A stretch of 55,038 nucleotides of DNA from Rhizophlyctis rosea (lineage: Eukaryota > Chytridiomycota > Chytridiomycetes > Rhizophlyctidales > Rhizophlyctidaceae): NCBI GenBank assembly GCA_027596075.1, contig JADGJC010000259.1, positions 1-55,038 on the forward strand. The letters are read 5' to 3'. Every line of letters begins with the position of its first letter. Position 1 is the stretch's first letter. Position numbers and translations under genes: made by a program. The notes under the pieces are model-generated. The model saw only the letters and a list, made by a program, of their open reading frames with translations, was not told the origin of the DNA and did no database searches. Of this stretch, positions 10,736 through 21,200 are shown in pieces.

Positions 10736-12319
10736 ATGTCAAGGTGCCGAAGGTTACCCGTCGCTTCTGACCCCCTCACGCTTGCTGACACTTGCCTTGG
10801 CAGACACTCCAAAAATAACACAGCCTTGGCGTTCTTCACCTACGCAGAGAAACAAAAGCTTAACTATGGAACACAAAAGGTGAGTGGAGTAAATCAACAA
10901 GTCTGGGGGCTTGAAGAAGCTAATACGGTGCTTACATTTAGCAACGGGTCGGTCGGGACTCTATGCGAAATTTCGACGCATGCTTTTTGTGCTTGCAAAC
11001 AGCGAGAGATCCACAGGCCTGGTGAGATCATACTGTTTACAGCATTCTTCGTTATTTTGCTCAACGCATCTGAATATTCATTTTACTCTAGTCCGTCTGG
11101 GCACCTGGCGTGTAAGGTAAAGTGCGCAGTGTAGCTTCGTGTTTCTGCTGCGAATGCTCAACCAGTATATCGCAGGAATGCTTCTTCGAGAACATCCTTG
11201 CCCAAAAGAAAGACATAGCACGACAACAGAAGCTTGCAGGTGCTCAACAAACGGAAGCGGATGTGAGTTGGGGTATTCGCACACCATGGTTCTTTGAAAG
11301 TCCTCTGATGATGATGTCGCAGAAAGCACAAGCTGCAGAAGAGGAGGCCAGACGACAAGCAGAGATCGAACAATTCGAGCGTACTCAGATGCAATTCGGT
11401 TCCGCTGGCGCGCGTCGGGTAGCGGAAGTACGGAGAGGTCAGTCTAGAATGTCGGCCAGTGCTGTGTCTCGGAAGAACATGACCCTAATCACGGGTGTAG
11501 GCGATGAAGTGAAGGGATCAAGTCCGCAACGAGAGATGGGTGATGGGTCGCCGGCGACAAGCAGGGACACAGCGTCGCCAGTATTGATCAAAAAGGAGGT
11601 GGGTTCTTGTCGTGTTTAGCGGAAAGGATCGGTTTACTGAGGATTTTCCTACAGGATGGATCTAAAGGTGCCTTGCCTAGCTTTTGGGTGGTAAGGGCAT
11701 GCTGTTCAAATGCAGGAACATGGAAGACGTCAATGATCTAATGACATTTGTCAGCCGTCCCTGACACCCGCCGCAGCACCTGATGTCATAAAAAAGCCAA
11801 AGACGGAGACAATGTGTACGGCTAGTGAGACACAACATCCCGTTACGTGAGTCTAACTTCCCTTGTCGCCAAGCTTTGCACTTGATTCCAACATGGTCGT
11901 GAACAGGATTCGAAAGCTGATTCCTGTGAAATTCACGGAGGCAAAAGGAACGAAAGGGGAGTATGTATGCCCTAGCTGTATGAAGGCGTTTACGAATGGT
12001 TCGAAGATTGTTGGTATGTATGCTTTCTCCTCTAGCAGATTCATGTGGTCGCTGACTTTGCTATGCAGTATTGAAGGGCTGTGGGCATGCACTATGTAAG
12101 GAATGCAGCTCCAAGTTTGTCAAGACATCGAAGAAATGTTTTGTATGCGAAACCAAATGTCATGATAAGGACATTGTGACGCTGAAAGGAGATGGTGAGA
12201 TAGTAATGTTTGTTATATGTGAATGCTCATTACTCACTATCGGACTGTTTTTAGGTACTGGATTTGCTGGTGGGGGTGGCAAGGTGGCCACGCAAAAGTC
12301 GACCGTCGCTTTCCAATGA
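10736..12319 (+). CDS. NOSIP: NOSIP-type RING/U-box protein
   Basis: The chain starts with an 8-nt exon (ATGTCAAG, 10736-10743) joined across a GT-AG intron to 10804-10879. This gives MSRHSKNNTALAFFTYAEKQ, the invariant N-terminus of the family (M-T/S-R-H-x-K-N-N/C-T). The next exons give a first zinc-finger/U-box half (FDACFLCLQTARDP ... GHLACKECFFENILAQKKDI), then a charged coiled stretch (EEEARRQAEIEQFER) and the conserved LPSFWV-PSLTP junction. The C-terminal second half reads YVCPSCMKAF ... LKGCGHALCKECSSKF ... CFVCETKC and closes with GTGFAGGGGKV, which is diagnostic. NOSIP proteins are nuclear E3 ligases linked to the spliceosome. There are about ten exons and GT-AG introns throughout. 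The first intron starts only eight bases into the ORF, so automated predictors may miss the start. Confidence 0.9.
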
Positions 12320-12731
12320 CGTTGCTATCACGATGAGCCAACATGGGTCGGGCTCACTTCTGTAAATATATGTGTCGAGTTTTTGTAACTTATCCTTAAT
12401 AATGTATTATAGATTACTGAAAATTAAAACTACCTTGCTGGATAAATTGAATTTTACTGTTGAAACGTCGGATGCCCTGAGCACCACCCTCCACCCTCCG
12501 GAGTGTGGCTTAGATATCGCGCCAGTGCCCACCAGGGCAGAGAGGGAGAGCCCTCTCCTCCTTTCCTCCTTTCGTTCGCCCACTCATCTTCCGCTATTGT
12601 CGTGCAGCAACCGAAGCGACTCCAACGTTTGGAAAGTCAGTCACAACGTCCGGGAGCCTGAATTCCAGTCGAATGTGGTAACTCTCGTCTATGGGATCTC
12701 CCTACTACTTCCTGTTTCAAGTAAGGTCACT
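12320..12731. other. intergenic between NOSIP and the ankyrin-FYVE-RING gene
   Basis: 412 bp. An open frame from 12372 runs in phase with the downstream gene, but its first 120 codons have no domain and poor composition, so I treat it as promoter/5' UTR. Confidence 0.45.
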
Positions 12732-15700
12732 ATGACATCAACTTCCTCAATCCTACCCGATACGGCACCATTACCCGCCGACCCTCCTTCCTTAGTCAGT
12801 CCTTGCCTACCCTACCGCCCGCACCAAATATATGGCACATACCACTATCCACAATGTCCCACCAACCCGCCTCCAATTCTCGTCAGTTCTTCCTCATCTG
12901 CACCAGCCACTTCTTCCAATTTCACAACCTCACAACAACCCACCGACCCACACGCGCTTCTAGTTGCAGCTGTAACGGCAGGGAACCAGGCAGAAGTTGA
13001 GAGGTTGTTATTCGGGGAAGGCAGGGACGAGTCACTAGACGTTAATGCAGCGGTTCCGGCTGGGGCGACCGGACTAGTGTTATTGCACATAGCCGCTTCG
13101 CGTGGGTTTGCAGACATTGTCACTCTTTTGGTGGAACGTGCTGAAGCGACTGTCGATGTGATGGATCGTGAAGGCGAGGTGGGTTGGATGTCCGCCAGTC
13201 ATTGGTCATCTTGTGGAACCTGTGGCGAACGACGAAGTACTAATGATACATATGTAGACCGCGCTCTTGAAGGCAGCGTACAATGGCCATACCGACGTTG
13301 TCCGATACTTACTCCAACATCACGCTAATGCGAACCACAGCGATAAAGATGGCTGGACGGCCCTCCATAATTGTGCCTCCCGCGGGTATCTGTTTGCCGC
13401 CAGAGCTCTCATAGAAAGCGGCGCCAATGTGGATGCGCAGAGCGTGACAGGCCATACATCTCTCAGTGAGTTTTTGCATTCAACTTCCACCCAATCGGGA
13501 TTCAAGTTTGGTAACAAATTTGTTCGTGCAGTGAACGCCAGTGGGAAGGGCTATCAAGATCTTGTTCAACTTCTGATCAATAACATGGCCAACCCTCTCC
13601 TGCGGAACACATATGGTGACACAGCCTATGATCTAGCAGCTCAATCTGAGGAGGCGTATATCTGCGAACTGTTGGAAGAGGCAGAAAAGCATTGGATTGA
13701 GCGACAGTCAAGGGATCGATCAAGAGATCCGTCAAGTATGTTCCCCTGTCTTTCAGTACGAACGACCAAAGTTTGACATGACATACTAGGACGTTCGCGC
13801 TCTTTACAAACTCAGGTGCAGCACAACACGGTGGTGGAGATAATTCACGAAAATCAGAGATCCGGCTTTTTGTCCAACAAATACTCCGGCGCGAATCTCA
13901 CTCGGAACGACACACGCGGTCCTTGGTCCGCCCCTTCCGGAACACCAATGTCACGAGACGAGGTCGTCCTTCCCACCGTTCGCGCAGCACAAAGTAATCA
14001 GATGGTTCGCGGTTGGTTTTGGCTCACGGATTGGAAGGTGGACACGAAACATCCGCGTGTTGAGAACGCAGAGGGGTGGCAGTATGCGCGGGCATTTGAT
14101 GAGCCTGATGCGCAGTGGGTGCCGGCTCCGTCGGGGAGTGTTTTGATGGGTGGGTGGGTGCGGAGAAGAAGGTGGATCAGAGTTCGGAAAAGAAGGTTGG
14201 ATGTGGAGGTTGAGGGAGGGGATGGCGATGGGGCGGGCAATGAACTTAGTCCGGAAAGAGAGGAGAGCGATTATGTGGTTGAGGCGAAGACGCTGGTAGA
14301 GTCCTTTCCGAAGGCGGCGATAGAGGCAGGGGTGGATGGCGTGAAGGGGGAGTTGCGACGGTACGAAGATGCTATTCAATTGCTTCTTCAAGGGGGAAGG
14401 GGTAAGTATGTTTTGTCCAGAAATGCACGTTCGGTCGAGATTCTAAACGAACCATGCCTTGTCAGAGGACAAGTCTGCAATCCGTCAGCGCACCGCCACA
14501 ACGCTTGTTTCGTCGTATTTGCAGCATGCTGAGGAACTTCGTACTTTGATAGACGCGGTGGAGAGTGGGGATGGAGAGGGACCATCGGAGCCGCAGACAT
14601 TTAGAGATAAGGGGAAGTCTAGGGCAGAGTCACCGGGCTCAGATGTAAGTTTTTAATAGAAATACTCTTTCAAAAAACATTCCCGGATGATCCATCCAAT
14701 TCATTGACGGCTATATTTGCAATGGTCGTAGAATCCTTCCAACATCAGTCAGCAGGCTGATACTGGCCAAGGGGGAAGTGCATCTGGAGTGGGAATCGTC
14801 AGACAACTAGCATCGTCACCGACTGCCATCCACGATGACTCAACCGTCTCCATCAGCAACATACCCACCATCATAGCTGATGAGGATGCCGGTCTTACCT
14901 CACCGGCACTCAGCATACCCTCCAGGACAAACCCCCTAGCCGAACTCGGCGCTAGCACATCAGCGTTATCCATTTCGCCTCTCGCCGCATCGCCACCGTC
15001 AAATTGGCAGAAAGACCAGGAAGCTTCGGATTGTCAACAGTGCGGGAGGAAGTTCTCCTTTTTGCTGAGGAGACATCATTGTCGGTAAGTGTGCACATGC
15101 AACTTCGCCCTGTTCGACACCAACCGTGAGCTTCATGACGACGTTCGCTGACGTTTGCATGACCCCACAACCAAAGCTGGTGCGGCAAAGTCTTCTGCGA
15201 CCGCTGCACATCTCATCGCTCCAAAATCAGTCCGGGAGCCCATTTCGAAGTCCGCGTCTGCGACGGCTGCCACGCCTATCTGACAGGCCCAGCATCCCCG
15301 CTCCGATCGGCCACGGCCTATGCACAAGCACAGGCGGCTGCTACGGCTGCTGCAGCGTACGCGAGGCGTTCATCGTTTGATTCTTCGCGAATGGAGGAAA
15401 GCAATGATGACGATGACGATCGGGAGAGGGAACGCGAACATGTTCGGTCGAGAGGATCTGTTGATGAGCGGTCTTTAGCGTCACGGGCGGAGAGTTTGAT
15501 GAATGAGTGTCCGGTTTGTGGTGCACCGTTGGATGTGGCGACGATGGGGCAGGAGGAGATTGAGAAACATGTTGCGACGTGCTTGGGGGGTGGGGCGGGT
15601 GGGGAGGGGGTGGGGAGANNNNNNNNNNTGTGTGTGGGGGGGGGTTCTTGGGTTGTGCGTCTTCGGGTTGGTTTGTGGTTGCGTGTAAATTGGGTGGCGG

Positions 15701-16112
15701 TGGGGGGGGGGGGGGGGGCGGGGGGCGCTTGGGGGTGGGGAGAAATATCAATGGGAATCGTTATATTGGTGAGTATGGTCCTTCGTCGTCCCTGATGGGA
15801 ACATGTTTTGCGAGTCTCCTTCATGACCGTACTGATGGTATACCTACGTTTGGTATAGTGCAAGAGCTCAAGGAAGATTTGGCGGGGATGGAGTGTGCCA
15901 TTTGTTTTGAGGAATTTTTGAAAGGTACAGTCTAACATGCGTGCTCATCGTGCGCTCCTTCAAAGGTTACTTGCCTCAAACACGCTTACATTTCGACAGG
16001 ACAACGCATAGCCCGCCTGAACTGCCTTTGCCTTTACCACCAACATTGCATAGAGGAGTGGTTCTCGAATCCGCGATTCGGAGCGCGGGCTTGTCCTGTG
16101 CACCATAGGTGA
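12732..16112 (+). CDS. ankyrin-DysF-FYVE-RING protein, putative endosomal E3 ubiquitin ligase
   Basis: Exons 12732-13178, 13258-13465, 13532-13735, 13790-14401, 14466-14644, 14732-15084 and 15177 onward join in frame. The order is a Pro/Ser-rich N-terminus, ankyrin repeats (residues about 76-275; typical GATGLVLLHIAASRGFADIV and DGWTALHNCASRGY), a Pex24/dysferlin-type DysF module (about 357-421; WFWLTDWKVD ... EGWQYA ... VRRRRWIRVRKR), a FYVE finger (about 641-710) and a C-x2-C...H-x3-C finger (ECPVCGAPLD ... KHVATC). A C-terminal RING-H2 follows: CAICFEEF, NCLCLYHQHCIEEWF and CPVH in place of the last Cys pair, as in ZNRF and Pib1-like RINGs. The FYVE part has WQKDQEASDC, QQCGRKF and RRHHCRWCGKVFCDRC, so it should bind PI3P on endosomes or vacuoles. 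A 10-N gap and G-rich intron (15590-15740) make the exon just before the RING uncertain. The start at 12732 is the first ATG with sensible composition; an upstream ATG is possible. Confidence 0.85.
15619..15628. other. assembly gap (10 N) in G-rich sequence
   Basis: Ten undetermined bases sit between GGGGAGGGGGTGGGGAGA and TGTGTGTGGGGG. A run of about 16 G follows near 15702-15718. GCTTGGGGGGTGGGG before the gap resembles GCTTGGGGGTGGGGAG after it, so this may be a collapsed or duplicated stretch. It lies in or beside an intron of the FYVE-RING gene. Confidence 0.95.
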
Positions 16113-16601
16113 TTTTGTTCCTGCATCTCAGTCAGAAAGTTTTATGGAGGATGTAAGATAGCATTTTGGAATGCGGTATTTGTTTATAGGTTTCGTTTAT
16201 GCACACAGTAGCTTGGCTTTTAGCTTACTTTTAGGTAGTATTATCTCTTGTTATTTTCCGATTCCCTCTTTTTTTGAGGCAAGCCCACATGATGGTTGCT
16301 GGGTTTGATGTGTATTTTGTCATAATCTTTTGTGACAGCTGACGTCCGATGATCGAATGGCGTTCGCGTTCTTCTCTGATGGACCGTTCCCGGAATAAAC
16401 TTATGAACTTATGATAATTCGGCTGTGATACTGTGTGCATTTATTGGCATACATCTCCCTTCACATGGCACGTTCAAAAGTACGACTACCAAGAACTATG
16501 CTTGCAACTATCCTGCCAACGAAACTACACTGCAGTTGAGCTAACCAAGAAGAGCAATTGCTAGCAGACTAAAGGACTAAACAGTTGCGCTAAGCCCGTA
16601 C
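16113..16601. other. convergent intergenic, no gene
   Basis: 489 bp between the 3' ends of the FYVE-RING gene and the F-box/LRR gene. AT-rich and stop-rich; expected 3' UTRs only. Confidence 0.6.
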
Positions 16602-17763
16602 TCAATAAACCAAACCCTCAGTGGCTGCACCACCACCATCAGAAGGAGGAGCAATACCCGCAGCGACGGCCGCATGATAGCCCCTCCCATATGCCGCCCT
16701 AGCAATTGCTAACCGCATCCCATCATCATTTGCCACCGTCCCCTTGATGTTGATCTGCCTCAAATGCGGGCACCCGATGAGGAGTGCCATAACCCCACTC
16801 CTTGTGATTCCGCTACAGTTTCTGAAATCCACCACCCTCAACTGTGGACACAGTGCTCCCAACACTGCCAATGATCCATCGGTAACGAATCGACCTTGTG
16901 CCAAAAGAACTCGCAGGTTTGGGCATCGACGGGCGATCTCAATCAGAACGCCATCGTCCGTTGGAGAGGTGACAGTGTATCGTGTTGGAGATGTGACGAT
17001 ACCCAAAGAAAACTCTTTCAAGTTTTGAGATACAGAGGTAGCCACCATCCATGCAAAAGCTAGACCGTCAATGGGAGGACAGTCCACTGAGCCCATGTGA
17101 AGTGCTCGGAGCCGAGGAATACCAAAGTTGAGGAGGTAGGAAAGGTCCATTGAGCGTAATGGGGGAAGATTATGGTGGAAGAAGCGGGAGCGGGCGGTGG
17201 TGGAACCAAAAGAACCTGTTATTGTCAAGTCCGTTAGCAAGGGGCATGCGACGAAGAAGGATTGGAGGGTGCGGGGGTCCAAGGGATCAGCGAATATTTT
17301 GAGAGCCGTCAAGTTTGGTGTTGCAGATGCTATGATGTGCAACAAGGATGTGTCGGAGGGTTCCGAAAACAAGCGGGCTGAGAGGTCAAGACGGCGGATG
17401 AGCAGGCGAGGAGATGGAGAAGATGTTGGGGCATGGTGCAGGTGGCGGAAAATGAAGTTTAGGACGCGGGGTGGGTTTGACAGATGGGGGTCTCGCCATA
17501 GGAAAGGGAGAGCGACATGGTACCATGATTTGCAGACCAAAATGCATGAAAGGTAGGTTTGCTGTCTCGTATGAGGGTCTGCTAGCATGTCGCCGATTGC
17601 TGATAATATCTCTTGGAATAATTCTGTCGGTATGCGGTTGATTGCGCATGACGACGGGACGGATGCCGGCGACTGTTAATTCGAATACGGTTATGTCACG
17701 ACAACATGTCAAACATTGCGAAAACTGAGAATAAGCAACGAGCTGTACCTTTTGCATATGCAT
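16602..17763 (-). CDS. F-box/leucine-rich-repeat protein
   Basis: Two exons (17763-17749 and 17672-16602) give about 361 residues. The short first exon MHMQK splices (GTACAG donor, TTAACAG acceptor) to SPASV...NRIPTELFQEIL, which begins an F-box (IPTELFQEIL ... TYLSCILVCKSWYHVALPFLW). Leucine-rich repeats of the F-box/LRR (AMN1/Grr1-like) kind follow: PNLTALKIFADPL, CPLLTDLTITGS, CPNLRVLLAQGRFVTD, CPQLRVVDFRNCSGIT and CPHLRQINIKGT. Such proteins recruit substrates to SCF ubiquitin ligases; the substrate is not predictable. The tail is Ala/Gly-rich. The first exon is inferred from frame and splice signals; the rest is firm. Confidence 0.8.
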
Positions 17764-18273
17764 TTTGAAAAAGTCCAGTACCAATTGGGGTGCTAACTTG
17801 GGTATATGTGAGGGAGAACAAGTAAGAACGGTTGTGGGTGCGTAGTTGCTCCTTGAAGAAATAACTTGGGTATGAGAATGACATGAAGAATATGCGACGT
17901 GACGGAGGTGAGCGAGGTGGGGTGTGGGACAGGGGTTGGGAGTGAATGACAGACTGTGCCTCCCATTCACAGTCAAATTGCATACTTTGCACTGACATGC
18001 ATGATTTGACGCGGGTCGTAAATTGGGACCCTGTGAGATCAAAGACCCGTTGGGCGGTTTGACTTTTGGCATGAAGTTGTTCACACAAGCATGTGACTGC
18101 TTTGGCCGCTTGACGTCACCAGGTGGGCACTTTCGGACATGGACATGGCTGACCTAAGCATGAGTGGCACAGTCACCTATTGCATCGCATCCTCCCTTGA
18201 CTTGCGATGTACAAGGGCAAACATATGGATGTTTCAATCTGAAACTTTGGACAACGAAACGCGATGTCCGATT
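17764..18273. other. intergenic, no gene seen
   Basis: 510 bp between the F-box/LRR start and the 3' end of the receptor gene. It contains no exon continuous with either; in particular no transmembrane-coding exon for the receptor. Confidence 0.55.
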
Positions 18274-21200
18274 TCAGGCAGACTCGACAACTGTGCGCGA
18301 TCTCTCCACAGACGAACTAGCCTGGCCGCTGCTTCCACTTCCGTGGATTGTCTTATTACTGGGTTTGACTGCACTTACAGTCGACGCCCCCTTCGCGGTG
18401 CGTACACCCAACGTGGCCGTAACATCTGCAATAACAAAATCTTCGCATCACTTACAGACCGGGAATGTCATTCAACATTTGCTCACCAGTAGGATGAAAA
18501 TCTCCGATGATTATCATCAAATAGCCTATAAGATATATGTCCGGCAATTTGAAAACAGTTTTTGTATTGCGGAAGATACGGTCCACGCGGTAGGTCTTGA
18601 CACCCAGGGAACCAATAATCAAACCATAGCCAATGGCAAGGAACCAATCTACAAAGAAACAAAAATCAGTGTCCTTATAGCATAGCGTGGGCGTAGATGA
18701 CCTTACATGTGCCGAAGCATTGTGGCCAATGGAGTTCGTCACTGTGACTCGTCCGCATGATAACAGAGCCTAGCCCCAGCTCCGCGCCTGCATTTCGAGC
18801 GAGAAATCCTTCCGTTGAGTACAAAGTGCCACCATCAGCAGGAGACGAGCCCTCTTACCTAGAAGGATCAGCAAGCTGAACGTTTTGGAGGCGGCACGGA
18901 TCACCGGGGCGTCTCGCTTCGCGATGAAGCCTAGGATCAAGAGGAAGACAATGACCATGCAAAAACCCGCCAGGGCAACCATGCCTTTGGGTAGAATAAG
19001 TCAATGACTTGAACGATAGCGCGACTTCAGCCACACGCAACATGTAACCCATATGTAGTAATACATGCCTTTGGCAATGCCCAACTGGCTCGTTACGTAC
19101 TGCGTCGGGATAACGGCTTGGCGCAGTTCCGGTTTTTGCACGGAGTTCGCAAGTGTCAGTTGGCATTGGGTGGGAGGATTCTAACAACAAGGTGCTATCA
19201 GGGTTTTGTATGAGTCTGAAGAGATGGTTTGCTCAACATACCGTATCCTTCAATTTATAGTCCATGTTGGCCTTGTTTGAGCCCGGCAGATCAACCAAAT
19301 AGGGTACCCAGTCGTCCGCCGTGCAAGCGGCACGTGTTAGATAATTGATCATCTGCGAACCGGATCATTAGGTGCCTGTAGCACGGGAATGCCTCGCCAA
19401 TCATTCACATAAACGTACAGTACAGCTGAGATTGAGGGCCTTGGCCACATCCATATTCTGCACAAGTGGTGGTCAGATGCTTGATTTCCCGCAACGCGTA
19501 AAAATGGAGATTACCTTGTAAAGGATATTGTTCCATGCGACTTGTAATGGATTGTAAGGCTGTATCAACCCGTACGACATAATTTGCGCCACTGGAGAAC
19601 CAGCAAAGATCGAGTGCTCTGCAAAAAGTTTTGCTCAGTTTGATCAGGATTGAATGATTAGGAGGATGGCGTTGGGGCTGTTACCTATCTACGGATCAAA
19701 GAATGATCGCCCCGTGCCCTAGAAGTCATGCAGGTCAGGCTCGGGTCCTTCAAAATGTCAGCACTCAGACGCAGAACGTACGGAATATCCTTGTATATAC
19801 TTGGCAGATAAGTATCCAGAAACCCCGCTCAGCATGAATGAGCTGGTGTCAAGATTTGGGCAATTGAGATGCAATTTTGGATTTCTTGAAATGGCCGTCA
19901 TGAGGGTCTCGAACGCGAATGTCTTGTTGCCAGCCTTGCTATTGACGCCGAGAAGTCGCGCTTTCACGATTGCAATACCGTATGGGGGATAGATTCTGGT
20001 CTGAGACCAGAAGAAATGTGTTAGCAAGACCAGCAGCAGCCAGACATGGAGCAATCACCATCCATACTCACAACTGCTCCCTCATATAAGTTGCCAAGGA
20101 TGAAAGCTGTGACCGACGGATTTAATAGGAAGAAATTGAGCGCATTACGCAACTGTTACCCACCATTTGATGCAACCCTTGGAGCATCCATGGCCGCCCC
20201 CGACATGTATTGCATGGAGTCCCCCCAATTAAAGCGAGGCTCTTGAAATGGGTCATCCTTCGGAGGTTGCTTGATCCAGTCTTGAAAGCCTGGGCCATAA
20301 ACTCCACGCCACGACAATATTTAGAATGTGCTGGGATCAACGGAGGCGACGGACACGGGATCCGATGAGTTATACATAAGCAACGCATCAATGGGCCAGT
20401 TTGTGAGGCTTCTCCAGTATGTACTATAAGAACTTAGAATCAGCTGTCGCCGGCAGAAAGCGCCCCAACTGAAAAACACGTACGTTGTATCGGTAAGCGC
20501 CTCTACGGTTTTGTTGTTGTCGAGCAAGCCGCATCTGGTTATTCACGGTATTGAGTGGCATGTAACTCTATGTACAGTGGGCACAATTCCGATGACGTAC
20601 TAACCTTCCTTGGCTATTCAAAACGGAACCTAAAAACTAGAGGTCAACAACTTGAGCAACACAAGGAGCAGGACGTGCCGCTCACCTCCATACGAGTAGG
20701 CAAGCAGTGTGGTGCAAGTTAACTCTCCATCTGGTGGGCCCGCAGGCAGCGGGTAGAGGTTGGACAATCCGTTATCCACCATTCTTTTCAGGTAAGTGTT
20801 CATCTCCTTGATCGTCCACACATCCCACCATGCCCCGTTCCAGGTTCCAGACGGTGGGGGCATCATCAAGTCGCTCATGAAGGACTGCTGCATAGTATCG
20901 GTCTTCATCAACCACGGATCCACAAGCAAGGAGTAGGGGACTGCATAGCTGACTTCGGAATAGACTGTTAATTTCTGAATCACAGGCAACATCTAATTTG
21001 TGTAGCAGTTAGAAGAGATCCAAATGTGCAATGAGCGGCAAAAAACGGCCGCCTACATCCATAGTCACCGCAAAGCTGCATTGTTTCGAGGAGTTGTGAG
21101 TTAGTTTTCGCCGTATAACACTCGAAAGCGGACTTCGTCACTCGCATGCTTACCCCGTCCGTTGGGAATCTACACGAAGGATAGGCAATAGCCATTAATT

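Noticed and set aside
20100..20400. Alternative genetic code (TAA read as sense) to explain the receptor
   Set aside because: Other genes in the window stop normally at TAA (Dabb), TAG (SAM50, AA9) and TGA (CTP1); only one TAA in one possibly decaying gene is unexplained.
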